From the NCBI RefSeq assembly GCF_008831285.2, contig NC_045143.1:4227503-4287502 (forward strand): DNA of 60,000 nt, in the 5' to 3' direction. Within the stretch, counting starts at the first letter, position 1; every line of letters begins with the position of its first letter. Both the position numbers and the translations under genes were made by a program. The notes beneath the pieces were generated by a model. The model was not told where the DNA came from and did no database searches. It saw nothing but the letters and a program-made list of their open reading frames with translations. Below are positions 22,066 to 34,114 of this stretch, one piece after another. This DNA is from Nymphaea colorata (taxonomy: Eukaryota > Streptophyta > Magnoliopsida > Nymphaeales > Nymphaeaceae).

Positions 22066-24931
22066 CTCCTGCGACAAAAAAAAAATCCTAACTTTTTCCC
22101 TACTCATAATTGGCATTATCCTGTTACTGTCTCATAATTGGCATTATAAATAGTAACTATATGTACATCCACCATTGGGATTGTTTGAGCAACTCTCATA
22201 ATCGTTGACCTCTTGCCAATTGATTATGAGTAGATAGATCAAATGCAAATTGCGCAAACGCTTTTAAGTCTATAAATTGAGTCAATTCTAATTTTAATTT
22301 GCTGGCTACTTGTAAATCTGTAAAATTACTTTAATTTGAGCTCGAGGATCCTACTTAGAGATGGATTTAATATCTGTAAAATTACTTTAATATCAGTTGA
22401 TTTGATACCATTTTTCATCGTTCGAATGTGGTCGTGGAATTACTAAGTTAATTTTATTTCTTTGTTTTCTATGCATTTGTGTTTGTGCCATGTTTTTCAT
22501 GCCATAACTTTTGCCACAAGCATGTTTTCTGATCTGTAAAATCCTGTTGGCCAATTTTCAAATAAACCCAAGTTGATTTTGTTGGGCTCTAGTCTAACCA
22601 AATGTAGTTGAATTTGTTACACAAACTCTATTTTTTGTAATTTTAGATTTTTGTCATAGGTTTCCGGTCCTACATCTTTTAGGTCAAAAATGACTTTTCA
22701 AATCTATCACTTAGATTTGAGTGTCCCATTTATAAAGAATCTTCCTTCAAAAATGTTGTGTCAATCTAACATAAGTAACCTAACTTTTAAACCCTTCAAA
22801 GTCAGCTACTCAGTCATTTTCCTTATTTTGCAAACTTAGACAAATTTTCATGTTTTTGCATGTCAACCTAAGTTAAAACAAAAGTTAATATTGAATCTTG
22901 ATTGTTTTGATGTTTACAGTTTGTTTAGGGTTTGTTAACGTGTCCTAACCCTAGTCTAATGTGTCTAAGCTTGCAAGACATAATTTCACATGTCACTTTA
23001 TATTATTGTTTATTATGAATATTTGTTTGCTTTTAGCATTATAATGCAACATTTGGTTTTAAAACATGCATTCGAATTCTTAAAGGAACTTAAGCTGGTT
23101 CACCACGCGACTCATGGCAATAGCCCTTACACATGATTTCATGATCAAACTTTGTTCATGCATGGGTTCAACTTTCGAAATTTATGCATATATGTTATTG
23201 TTTATGCTTTGGCATACTTTGTTAGGCATTCATATAGTTCGTTCGCTTTCGCTTTGCATCATGCATTTGCCCATCTCTTACATTAGTGGGTAAAATTCAA
23301 ACGGCAGTACTTACCCATACCGAGCTTGTTTGGTTTCTTTAAAGTTTTTAATATTAAAATAGGTTTGACCGACAGTCCTCAACTATTCCCATAGGCGTCA
23401 AGATTTTTTACAGCGATGGGATTGTCTTGTGTGGGCAGGTTGCTGCGACTTCATACACCAGACTGTGTGAGACTAAGGAGATATTAACGGTCAATGGACA
23501 GTTCCCAGGACCAACTCTGTACGTGAACAAGGGCGACACCGTCATCATCAACGCCTACAACCAAGGCAACTACTCTCTCACCATCCATTGGTAAGTCACT
23601 ACACACTCCACCTCTCTTCTTCTTCTTCTTCTTCTTCTTCTACAACCAAGCCAACTACTCTGTCAGCATTCACTGGTAATTCACTACACACTCCACCTCT
23701 CTTCTTCTTCTTCTTCTACAACCGAGCCAACTACTCTGTCACCATTCACTTGTAATTCACTACACACTCCACCTCTCTTCTTCTTCTTCTTTGCAAAAAG
23801 TCTCAGCAGCATACTGCAGTAATACGTCAGGTTACAGTTTCACTTGAGAGTGCTGTGGAAGAGTACTTTACCTAGTTTCAAGTGAAGCTGCATGAATGTC
23901 TGTGTGTGCCTCTGCAAGGGTGCATGCACACTTTCCGGGGATGTCTGTATCAACCACCTGACTATGAAAATGGAGATGCAGTAGCAACGTGATCTGATTT
24001 GATGAGACATTGAGAACTTGATGTGAAAATGTAGGCATGGCTTGAAGCAGCCAAGGAACCCGTGGTCGGACGGGACGGAGTATATCACCATGTGTGGTGT
24101 TCCACCGGGAAAGAACTTCACCTACACTCTTCTCTTCTCAACCGAGGAAGGCACCATCTGGTATCATGCTCACAGTGACTGGACTCGCGCCACAGTTCAC
24201 GGAGCCATAGTCATCTACCCACGGATGGGAACCACTTATCCCTTCCCAAAGCCAGACAAGGAATATGTTGTTGTTTTAGGTTCGTTTGACTCCTTCTCTG
24301 AAATTGATTTTTGCCTTTATTCTCTTCCTCTTCATTGAGATCCAGTAATCAGGCTGATGATCATCAAAAGTAAAAGTAAAATTGTGTGTGTGTGTGTGTG
24401 TGCGTGCGTGTCAAATTGATTATCATGTTTTCAAATACGATCAGGGTGATGGTGTATCTTTCTTAATTTCAAAATGCATACTGATAAAAAGTCCAATGTA
24501 AGCATATATGACTTGGTAGATGCTGTGCCCATCTTAGCTAGGGGGACGGAATTCGATTGGGTAGGCTTCACTCGTAAATTTTGTACCAACTAGGAAATTA
24601 GTATATATAAAAAGAAGTTGATGCAACCTTGAAAAGCTTGCTAGGATTAGGGCTGCATACGACAAAAAACAAAAACATCACTATCCTTCCAACTTACATA
24701 AAACAGAGATCTCTGCATCCGCTAGTGATCAGAAGATCATGAGCTCTTCTTTGTTTTCACTGGCAGGTAGCGGCTGACACAAGGAATTGCAGACCAAACG
24801 ACTATTACAAGTGTCCACCATGATTTTATTAATTAGCGTAAAAGTTTGATGCATTTCTCATGATTTTGATCATTAAAAAAAAATTAAATTCATCTGACTT
24901 ACATGAGTAAATGATTGCTGCACACATATAC

Positions 24932-25003
<72 letters not shown>

Positions 25004-27062
25004 GGATGCACAAGAGGGCAATGCGATCAAACTCAATTTGAATGCCTTCTGCCCTTCATGTTTTAACTGATCAGCATGCATCCACTTTGGATCCATTCTG
25101 TTACTTGAATTCAAGGGATTGAAGTGTTTACTTTCTTGTACAAACTATTTCAGGTGAATGGTGGAAAAGTGATGTGATGAAGGTGTTCGTGGATGGAATG
25201 ATTGATGGCACTGACTTCGACAATTCAGATGCTTACACAGTAAATGGCCAACCAGGTGACTTATATGCATGCTCCCAATCGAGTAAGAAACTTATCCCAT
25301 ATCAACGTTGATAATGGATGCTTGGGATTTATATATAAAAATTTCAGTTAAGATTTCTTCTATTTAGCTACATTTTCCATGTGCAACACACGCAGCAGAA
25401 AGAACGAAACTAAAATTGAACACCCCTTTGTAATCTCATGAAAACAGTATTCAGCTATTAGCAATTTTTTCATTCATTAGGTTCAAGGTTTGCATGGATA
25501 CAGCATGGTTCTTCCTTTAATTTCATTCGTTGGCTGATGATTCGGTTTTAATTTCTGTTTTTGCAGACACAACACGGTTCCTTGTTGAGTATGGCAAAAC
25601 ATATCTTCTTCGCGTTGTCAATGCTGTAATGAGCTTGGCGCAGTTCTTCGGCATAGCGAATCACACACTCACAGTTGTTGGTAGAGATGGAGCCTACCTT
25701 AAACCGTTTGATAGAGAATTTATCCTGGTAAACGTTGCCCAGACAGTAGATATCCTTGTAACAGCAAACAAACCACAAGGTCTCTATTATATGGCTGCCA
25801 GCCCTTACTCCACCGCAACAATTACATCAAGCTTTGATTCCACCCAAACAACAGCCATGGTTGAGTATAATAGCTATAACTCCTCTCAGGCTTCACCATC
25901 CTTCCCATATCTTCCATTCTACAATGACACAGTTGCAGCATATGAATGTGAACTGAACCTGAGAAGCCTAGCGTCCAAAGAACACCCCATTGATGTCCCA
26001 ATGGAGATTGACACTAGATTAGTCTTCACAGTGTCCATTAATGAACTTGATTGCAACACTAGTGCCTGCGCATTGGAGTATAGGCTGGCTGCAAGTATGA
26101 ACAATATTTCTTTTATGAATCCACAAATCGACATACTCGAGGCCTACTATCTAAGCATCAAGGGTGTTTACACGACTGATTTTCCGAGTTTCCCTCCCTA
26201 TATGTTCGACTTTACGGAAGAAGATTATCCAGAAGAACTCGTATATTCTACAACTGGGACGAGGGTGAAGGTGGTGAAGTATAATTCATCTGTGGAGCTG
26301 GTTTTGCAGACAACCAGCTTAGTCTTAGGGGATTACCACCCTGTTCATTTGCATGGCTATCATTTCTATGTGGTTGGACAAGGCCACGGGAACTTTGATC
26401 CCGAGAAAGACCCACTCGAATACAACTTGGTTGATCCTCCAGAGGAAAATACGGTCGGAGTCCCATTCAGTGGGTGGTCTGCTTTAAGATTCAGAGCAGA
26501 TAATCCAGGTAGTTCAATTTTCTCCTTTTAATGTTCTTTTTGTGGTTTTGCCAATCTCTCTCTCTCTCTCTCAGTGAAAATCTGCTAAAACTAGTATTTT
26601 CATGTTTAAGTGTTTTTTTCCTAACAATAACAAAGGCTCTTAAGCGTGATTATCAGATCAAGTTTTTTCTTGTAAAAATTACCAAACCACAGAATGATCT
26701 ATATGTAAAAAGAAACAAAGAAAATGGTAAGATAAACTCATGTCCAAGTATTTTTTGGTGTGACCAGATTTGTCTTGGATGTGAACCGTCTAGATCTTCA
26801 AATTGCCATATATATATATATATATATGCCTCGAACGTTAATTGGTAAATTTTTTGGTATAGGTGTATGGCTGCTTCACTGTCACTTGGAACGCCATTAC
26901 TCCTGGGGGATGACCGCAGTGTTCATTGTAACTGATGGTGATACAGATGAAGCCCGTCTTCTGCCTCCGCCGACAGGCATGCCCAACTGCTCAGACGCAG
27001 AGCTCAAAACCAAGCCCTTTGATCAACCTGACCAGCATGAAGGAGACATGATCTCTGTATGA
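20965..27062 (+). CDS. Laccase C, intact (591 aa, six exons)
   Basis: Secreted blue copper oxidase that oxidises phenolics while reducing O2 to water, expected in the apoplast or cell wall. Exons: 20965-21072, 23439-23590, 24035-24279, 25154-25282, 25567-26508 and 26863-27062 (1776 bases with stop). All introns are GT-AG and the phases close without a stop. Residues 1-28 form a signal peptide (cleavage likely after VLA). Copper ligands: L1 HWHG (86-89), L2 WYHAH (H131, H133), L3 HPVHLHG (469-475) and L4 HCHLERH (531-537), with Met542 as axial residue. The protein has many N-glycosylation sequons. After the usual terminal cysteine it runs on with [18 protein letters not shown] and a short end. 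Intron 1 is 2366 bases with a (TA)n tract. Intron 2 carries repeats of the exon 2 end. The sequence is LAC14/LAC15-like. Its closest relative in the window is D. Confidence 0.95.
21986..22064. repeat. (AT)n microsatellite in intron 1 of laccase C
   Basis: About 39 AT units. A TA tract at the matching place is present in intron 1 of E and F and missing from D, where about 1.3 kb of the intron is deleted. Confidence 0.95.
23591..23795 (+). repeat. Repeated exon 2 end and donor in intron 2 of laccase C
   Basis: The last ~35 bases of exon 2 plus the start of intron 2 and a CTT run recur twice in the intron. Copy 2 (exon-like part from about 23641) has a possible donor at 23676 (CACTG/GTAATT). 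Copy 3 (from about 23716) has CACTT/GTAATT near 23752. Use of these decoy donors would add 85 or 161 bases and shift the frame. Confidence 0.8.
24935..25000. repeat. (TG)n microsatellite in intron 3 of laccase C
   Basis: 33 TG units, about 150 bases before exon 4. A shorter (GT)n lies at about 24385-24410 in the same intron. Both recur at the same places in D and E with other lengths. Confidence 0.95.
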
Positions 27063-27230
27063 TTAAACGAGATGTGCCAGTTGCGTCAAAATTTTATAAG
27101 TTGACTTGATCAGGTGGTGCAGTGCAAGCATGAATAGCCAGAGGAGGCACTAGCAGATGTTGTTGAGTTAGATTGTAAAATATTTGCATGTTTACTTTCT
27201 AGAAGGAACTGAAATGTTAGTTCCCTAAGC

Positions 27231-27236
27231 AATAAA
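27231..27236 (+). other. Polyadenylation signal of laccase C
   Basis: AATAAA 168 bases after the stop, in a block (CTAAGCAATAAA) conserved after D and E. Confidence 0.6.
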
Positions 27237-27699
27237 ATGTGTGAAGTTGAAAGGATTTGCAATACAATGTCCTATCATTGCTTATTTCCGTTCCACCCTC
27301 CATCCTTTCTTCAACTTTTTCTTGTAATATTTTCAAAGAACAACAGTTTTCCATTCGGCCTCCAAGGTTAAAGTTGATTTCATATAGAATGTCACTCTCA
27401 ATTAGGGGAAATCGTGTTCCAGGTCACCGTTACATACACTAGCAGACTATATATTGCATTTTTACCTCTCCTCCACTAGAATTTGTGGCAGATACGCAGT
27501 GTTGAATCCTTTCTGCACTTTCTTTTCTTGTCAACAGCTTCCCATGCAATACTTTTGGGAGGTCGGGCTCCCTTCCCTTTTTATTGCAGATGAATCAAAG
27601 AATTACAAAATAAAAAGCCAAACAAACAGGAAAGTTAAGGAGCTAGTCCACGCATGATTCATTACTTTACAGTTTATACGCAGCTACAAAAAGTTGATT

Positions 27700-28265
27700 G
27701 ATGTTTTCTTTGCAGATCAGGAATGCATTTATTAGCAAGTCTAATACCAAAGGATTTTAGTGTGTTGTATATAACTAATTTGCCTTCCATCAGCCGGAAG
27801 CAAGAATCACTTGGCTATGGGAAATGCTCCAGACTCTCCCTCTCCGTATGTCAAATGCTATTTTAGGACTAATCCTCTCATAGTTTTGGAAAAAATATAA
27901 TAACAGCACGCCGTACTTTATGTTGCATACATTAATACTCTCATTCGATGTAAAACTCCATACTCCAAGAGGTAACTGAATTTTAAGAACTTTGAATGGT
28001 CGAGTGCTTTTCGTAAATCTGTCCAGGTGATTATATATTTTAGGCAACGGATCTCACTGTTTTTCATTGAAATATGGAAATAGTAGAAGTAGCATGCAGA
28101 TCACCGTCAATGAGCAGTTGATCATTGCTGTCGAGGAACAGTTCTTCCTTCGATTGGCAGCTGAATAAAGCGCTTCCATTCTATGCTACTCTGTTTCCGA
28201 GTGTTGGAAGGTTCATCGGAATCATCGCCGTCTTTTCCTTTGGTGGGAGAACACAGATGAATAAG
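27700..28265 (-). pseudogene. Degenerate coding-like traces, unidentified
   Basis: On the - strand, 27700-27830 reads PSDSCFRLMEGKLV, then LKSFGIRLANKCIPDL, with a TAG just before it. 28100-28265 reads GKDGDDSDEPSNTRKQSS, then EWKRFIQLPIEGRTVP. The D flank repeats both (39420-39540 and 39800-39970). The E flank has a longer, better preserved version (53233-53560). I do not recognise the family. It looks like part of a host gene carried along with the laccase duplications. Confidence 0.4.
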
Positions 28266-28917
28266 TTAAAAAAACAAACAAAATGAAATGATTGATCATG
28301 GGTTTTCACCATGGAACGCCGCCATCGACCTTGGGATAGTCAAGTGGTTGTTGAATACGTGAGAGACTTAACCGATGGGTGACACTGATTCAAGCAAAGA
28401 TTAAGGGCCAAAAGATGAAAATTTCAGTGAACCGAATATAGGAAAGGATTCTTTATATAACGGAAAAATTAAGATGCTTTTATGACAAGGATCAAATATT
28501 CAAATAAAACAAAATGAAAACATTTATAAATGAAATGAAAAATACCAATTTCCTGTTGGAGTTAGAATGAGGGGCCTCATGTCAAGTGTACACTAGCATT
28601 CAGTAGACCTCTCTGTTTGTTGAACACTTTCTCTCTTCTTTTTTTTCTTTTCTTCAGGCGATGGTAGTGCGATGTGTTTATCATGAATTTGCCTGCTTTG
28701 GTTTGGCTATTCCCAACGTGCTTTCTATTAATTTGGGTTGTAGAACAGAAAAAGATAGAAAACAAGACAACAAACTATTTAACAATATAAAGATGTAGAA
28801 AATCTATTACAATTTTCAATACAGGATTAAACTTTACAAAAATCCAATGTCTGTCGTGCATGAACTAAACATACATTAACTCATGTAAACTTGTAAACAA
28901 AGATATGATTTTGTATC

Positions 28918-28922
<5 letters not shown>

Positions 28923-28982
<60 letters not shown>
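28923..28982. repeat. (TA)n microsatellite
   Basis: About 30 TA units in the 3' flank of C. The matching place in the D flank (about 40709-40720) has only a few units. Confidence 0.95.
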
Positions 28983-28987
<5 letters not shown>

Positions 28988-29394
28988 TTATTGTTTGAGC
29001 CTCACATTTGCATGGTTACCTTCATGAAAACACTAATTGTAAGAAAACAAATTTATGACGTATAATAAGTTATTGTGCGGAAGGGCAAAAAGGTACTTTT
29101 TTCCAATCAAACTATCCAAAATTAACATTTGGTACGTGGCCGCAACAAAATCATCAAACCAATCAACGAGCCTCTTGATTTGCCTTTCCTTTTAGTGGAC
29201 AGTTTTTCTTTTTTTAACATCCTCTAATTGCTAAAATTCGCCATACACGTACACTTGTGTTTGCTAGAAGTCAATTTTATTTGTTTCCATTCCCTACCAC
29301 TTACAAAAAAGTTGTACGTGGAGGACGGAAGAATCCAATCCAAAATTTACCCATTTTCATTTGACGATTAAGATTAGGGGATTTATGTTTGAGT

Positions 29395-29576
29395 AGGGGT
29401 AGATCTAAGAAATTTTCGTTGTAGGGGTAGCCCTATAGTTTTAAAACCGACGAAATATGATTTTTCAAATTTTTATGTATGTTGGACTAATTTTTTAAAA
29501 AAAGTTGCATGTAAAATTTTGATTTTTTGAAAATATGAAGGAAGGCAAGCCCCGGACGGCCCCCTCCTCCGCCCCT
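29395..29576. mobile_element. Small MITE-like element, same family as 11233-11427
   Basis: Starts AGGGGTAG and ends CGCCCCT, like the element in the LINE. The interior is A/T-rich and ends in a GGCCCCCTCCTCCG block. No coding capacity. A worn copy lies at about 41110-41290 in the duplicated flank of D. Confidence 0.55.
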
Positions 29577-30198
29577 GTGTTTCAGATCAAAATGATTGTA
29601 CATATACACACGTAAACTGATTTAGTTCTAAAATTAAAGAGCTTAGATCGCCTGGTACCTGACTTGAATTGGTGACCACTTCCTATATAAATACCTAGAA
29701 AAATTGTTCAGCATAATACCCTTAGGTGCTAGATCTGTCATGGATCATATTGACTGTTGATTTTTTATAGATGGTTGAATGAAATTGAAGAAAAAAGTCA
29801 TTAATTAATATATATTACATAAGTAAAATATCTTATCTCTTTTGTCTCATAGTTTCTTTTTCAGTCGTGAAATCTAACTCTAACATGATTTTTCACGGTT
29901 CTAACACCCGAGTGTGTAGTATCTACTTATTTCTTTAATGCTTGAGTTTTTAATAAAATAATAACAAAAATACATTAAATAAGGCAGCAAATTGCCCAAT
30001 ATACATATGACTGTTAGATGAGACTAGAAGGCAGTAATTACAGTAACTACCCGTAGAATGCGCCTACAACTTGCGACACAATATTAAATATTGGAGAGAC
30101 TCCGTTGTTAATATCGCCTAAATTTTCTCTCTATCTCACTCACTTATTTCTTTTACTTCATTTAATGAATCTCTCTTTTTTCTCTCTTTTCTTTTTGT

Positions 30199-30418
30199 TG
30201 GCTACATCAACACTTTTGACCACTTACAGCGCCTTGGCATCAGTTTAACTAACGTCGCGGCTGAGTCTCGGGTCCATCTTTTTACATTTTCTCCTTTCTT
30301 ATTTAGTGTCATTGCTCTTGTCTGGCATTCTCTTGTTAGTAGCTTTACAAACTCACATTCCATTCGTCTTCTTTTCCTATTTTGTGTTTTTCCCAACTTG
30401 ATTGTTTTCTGGGGTCCC
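30199..30418 (+). mobile_element. LINE fragment at the duplication junction
   Basis: Matches the C-terminal part of the LINE at about 13689-13905 (shared words include CACATCAACACTTTTGACC/CTACATCAACACTTTTGACC and GCGGCTGAGTCTCGGGT). It lies exactly between the end of the C flank and the start of the copy of pseudogene B. This suggests that the duplicated block began inside the LINE and later lost the piece matching 13906-15905. Confidence 0.75.
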
Positions 30419-30450
30419 GATCGAACCCAAGTCCGGACCGAGGAAAAGAA

Positions 30451-31988
30451 ACATTTTTTAATAAAAAAAGAAAAATTTCTTATTAAAAAAAACTTTTTTT
30501 ATTTAAACTATTTAAAAACCGTTTCAGATCTACCAATGATCTTGTGCACTACGTGTTCTTAGAACTGACGTAATTTTGTGACGTAATTTTGGTGCCCATG
30601 ATTCTACGATGTGAACGAATATTGTTATGTTATTCCCGATTGGGTAGACAAATGTCTGTTATTTAACTGTTCAAGCCTTTACTTTATATTTCTAGTTCTT
30701 ATAACCAGTACTTTTAGAGAGATAGAGACAAAATCCACGAATGTTTTATTTATTTTGTGCAAAGAAAACAACCTGTGTTTAAGGAAATGAACAAAAAGTT
30801 ATTTTCTCAATCTAGAATCTCTAAGGGTAAATCTCTTCATATCTATTATTTTAGCATGACCTTTGCTTTATATTTCTAGTTCCAAGTATACATATAGAAA
30901 GATATATATGGAGAAAAATCCATGAAAGTTTCTTTATTCTATATGAACAAATTAAGGTTATTAATTTTCTGAAACTAAAATTTCAAAGGAAGCATCTCCT
31001 TGATGTTCTTTTACAATGAACAAGAAGGGAAACAAGCAGTCCAAATAAGAAACAAACAAGCCTTAGAGTGACATATTGTAATTCACATTCAGCTTCGCTG
31101 TTTATACCCTCAGTGTTAGCATGACATGAGACATGGATGCAGAAACTATTGAAGAGGAAAATCAGCAAGCTGATTTTCAAGAAAGATAGAATCAAGAAAA
31201 TCTTTCCTCTATATCAAAGAGGAAAATCAACAAGTTAAATTTGAGGAAAGAAATAATAATCTTTCCTTCTATTGTTGTAAATCACAGGATTGTGATCTTC
31301 CAATCCCAAAATTTTGGGATCTATAAATACGTGTAAACTTATATAAATACCCTATCATATATGAAATGAAGTATCTCTTTTGGCTCACTCATCTTCTTCT
31401 TTTTCTCTCTTTTCCTCACGCTTTTCTTCTCAAAAACTACTGGCAAGTTATAAATGATTCAATGATAATCCTTTAGATGAACGGAATTCGTGAATTATAG
31501 GGAAAAAAAGGTCCCGGTAATCAGTTTACTAACCACACGTATGAACAGAAAACAGAAGCTGGCAGCAACTTGATAGACGTCTCTTTGTTGGTAGGAAGAT
31601 CTTACTAGCTAATAATACAAACTGATTTTCTTTCTTCTTTTTTCTCCTGCTATATAGTTCCAACAACATTCTTGTTTTGAAAGAGAAGCCCTGCTTTATT
31701 TATCTCCTGCAAACACGTGTTTGGCTACTTCACAGTCACTTGGACAACCATTACGTTTGGGGAATCCTAGGAGTTTTTGTGGTTATGGACGGTCCTACTT
31801 CCGAAACGAGCATGCTGCGTCCACCAATCTACATGCCGCAATGTTCTGATGTAGAGCTCATCCAAGAGAGCCCACAATCTCCTGCAGATCCAGAGAGGCG
31901 TGTAGGCAAATGTTTATGTATAACTAAAGTTGTTTGTGAAATTATGGGATTGTTACTCCATCGACACGACATCTTGCTGTTCTTCTAA
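30451..31988 (+). pseudogene. Laccase pseudogene B' (exon 6 only)
   Basis: A copy of 15906-17106 of pseudogene B. Exons 1 and 2 are gone. The remaining exon 6-like part (31716-31988) reads VWLLHSHLDNHYVWG. The type-1 copper cysteine has become serine, though here the second leucine lost in B is kept. The acceptor AG is absent in both copies. Near 31900 an insertion shifts the frame relative to B, so the tail reads on for about 25 further residues. It cannot make an active enzyme. A solo-LTR-like insertion (31149-31433) is present here and not in B. Confidence 0.8.
31149..31433. mobile_element. Probable solo LTR (Copia-like)
   Basis: A 285-base insertion absent from the matching place in B (near 16620). 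It is flanked by the direct repeat AAACTA (31143-31148 and 31434-31439). The ends are TTGA and TCAA. Inside lie a TATA box (CTATAAATAC at about 31321) and a pyrimidine-rich 3' part, as in plant Copia LTRs. No internal domain is present. Confidence 0.65.
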
Positions 31989-33942
31989 GCCAATAAGAGC
32001 TCCATTCACAACTTTTCAACAAGTCGAGAATTCAACACCCAGAGTGCGTCTTCTTCAGCACAATCGTTTAGTGCTGCTCCGTATGAAAGCAGTCCTTTTC
32101 TGTAAATCCCTATGTCCTTTCTGCAAGAAACTTAACCACCCAATAGGCGGAAAAGAGAAAACAATGGAGTAAAATGATTTGGATAATGAAATCGACCGAC
32201 AGCAGTATAAAAAGTCAAGAATTGGATAATCTAAACACATGGAAATTGGATTCGCTCCAACAGGATAGTCAGATAGAGCTATGAAAACCAAAATGCGGAT
32301 AATACATACTGAAAACTTTACTTCTTCAAGGAAGTGCAGATACTTCTTACCTTTTTGATATTAACTTTTTCTTATATGCTTTTGAAGATCTCTCGTAGTG
32401 TTTGATATGACGCTAAAATTTTCAAATGAAGCATCACACTACAATACTACATGAATGTGGTTCTGCCAAAAGTTAAATTGCATAGATGTAATCTCCGTCT
32501 ACGTGATCTAAGTATACGTTATTGACCGAACCGGGTTTTGGGCCCGACAAGCCAACCCGGGCCGGCCCGGCCCATTGCCCAGTTCTATTTGGGTGGTTAA
32601 CTTTCATGAAAAATACTAATATTAAGAGAACAAATTTTCATTTGCCTTTCCTTTTAGTGGGCAGTTTTACGTTTATGGCCATTCTCGGCTCTTAATCAAT
32701 ACCGGGTGCGTTGTACTTTGGTTGCATTTGCACATGTGTGGGAAAGAACACGCAACCCCACTGCAGCAGTTGCCGATGATGACAGACGCACGTTCCTACT
32801 GCTGGCAGCAATATATATATATAAGACTGGGCAAGTACGGACAATTATAACAGGGGACAATGTGAGTATGACATCTAAGTTATTCTATCAAATGTTCTTA
32901 TTTGATAAATGCAATATCTGACATGAATGAAAGAAAGCATATTGAATAAGAGCTCCCCATTCATCTCCATAAAAGAGTGTCAAAGTTGTGAAAGAGTAAT
33001 CAAGATGATTGTGTATATATATGGCTGATTTAGTTTCAAAAATTAAAGAGCTTAGATCGCCCGATACCTGACTTGAATTGGTGACATCTTCCTCTATAAA
33101 TGCTTAGTTTAAAAAAAATTTAAGAAGAAAAAGTTGTTAATTAATACTAGGTAACTAAAATATCGTATCTCCTTTTTTTTTTTTTTTACTTTCCCATTTT
33201 CGGTCATTCATCTTGTAAGGATCTATGCTAAGATAATTTCTTAAGGGTGTAACGCCTACTAGTATCTTCCAATTTGTCTAAATACTTGTATGTTTAGTAA
33301 AATAATAATGAAGATACATTAACAGGATGAGAGTAACAACTCGATGAGGCAGCAAATTCTTGACAGTATCTATCTGTCATCCACGTGGAAATGGATCGAA
33401 GATGTAAGTTGTCTGATAGGAGTGGAGGCTGGAGCGCCCCTCTCCAATCGAAGATTAGACGAGACTAGAAGGTAGTGGTTCTCATTCATCAATGATCTTG
33501 ATTATTTGAAAATGGTACCTTTTTTTATAGGGAATGCATCCCACAATCATATATGCAATATTGGTGAAACCCTTACTATTTAGCTTATATTTATATCCAC
33601 AATCAATCATCAATAATGAACATTGCACAAGGGCAAACAATGCAAGTAGGACTTAAACCTGCTTTTATTTTATTTTTTGTATATATAGGATCCAAGGATT
33701 CGTTTCACCACTATCTATAGCTTTCTAGTAAGTCAAAGAAAAAAAGATCAATAAAAATCGATGCACAAGCTAAATCTTTCGAAGATTTTAGGGTCGACGG
33801 ATTTGTAGTATTTCAAACTTAGGGGCCCAAAAAATATAATTCGTACATCGAACCTAGTAAATTGTTTTAGACCAATAAGTCAGGATCTCAATATCGAGTT
33901 CTTTGGTATCGTCATTAACATTCGAGAGATAATAGCATGGGG
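31989..33942. other. Spacer between pseudogene B' and laccase D
   Basis: No gene. It repeats the spacer before C with deletions. 32525-32575 holds a GGGCCCGAC/GGGCCGGCCC-type GC-rich insert not seen at the matching place after B. 32695-32830 carries the block that is inverted at 18071-18663. Confidence 0.65.
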
Positions 33943-33948
33943 CACGTG
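33943..33948 (+). promoter_or_regulatory. G-box (CACGTG) in laccase D promoter
   Basis: CACGTG at about -172 from the ATG, same context as in C. Confidence 0.55.
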
Positions 33949-34052
33949 GAAGTTACTTTTTTTTAAAGAAAAAAGTAAAAATTCACGGGAAGTGGAAGGG
34001 GATCGTTGGTTGAAGTTGAAGGGCAGATACCCGCACCAGGTGGAACTCCATG

Positions 34053-34060
34053 TATATAAA
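34053..34060 (+). promoter_or_regulatory. TATA box of laccase D
   Basis: TATATAAA, 62 bases before the ATG at 34115, identical in context to C. Confidence 0.8.
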
Positions 34061-34114
34061 ACCCCCACTAGCCGTGGGGGGACTGCGTCAAAGGACAAGA
34101 GTCCGGCGAGGACG

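Larger units (their letters stand above)
27063..30190 (+). other. 3' flank of laccase C
   Basis: An AATAAA polyadenylation signal lies at 27231-27236. No + strand gene. - strand coding-like traces lie at 27700-27850 and 28090-28265. A (TA)n run of 60 bases lies at 28923-28982. 29395-29576 is a small element. The whole stretch is matched by 38802-41930 after laccase D. Confidence 0.7.

Noticed and set aside
24829-25114. Histidine/threonine-rich open frames on the - strand (also near 36654, 49512 and 50106)
   Set aside because: They are translations of (TG)n/(CA)n microsatellites within laccase introns.
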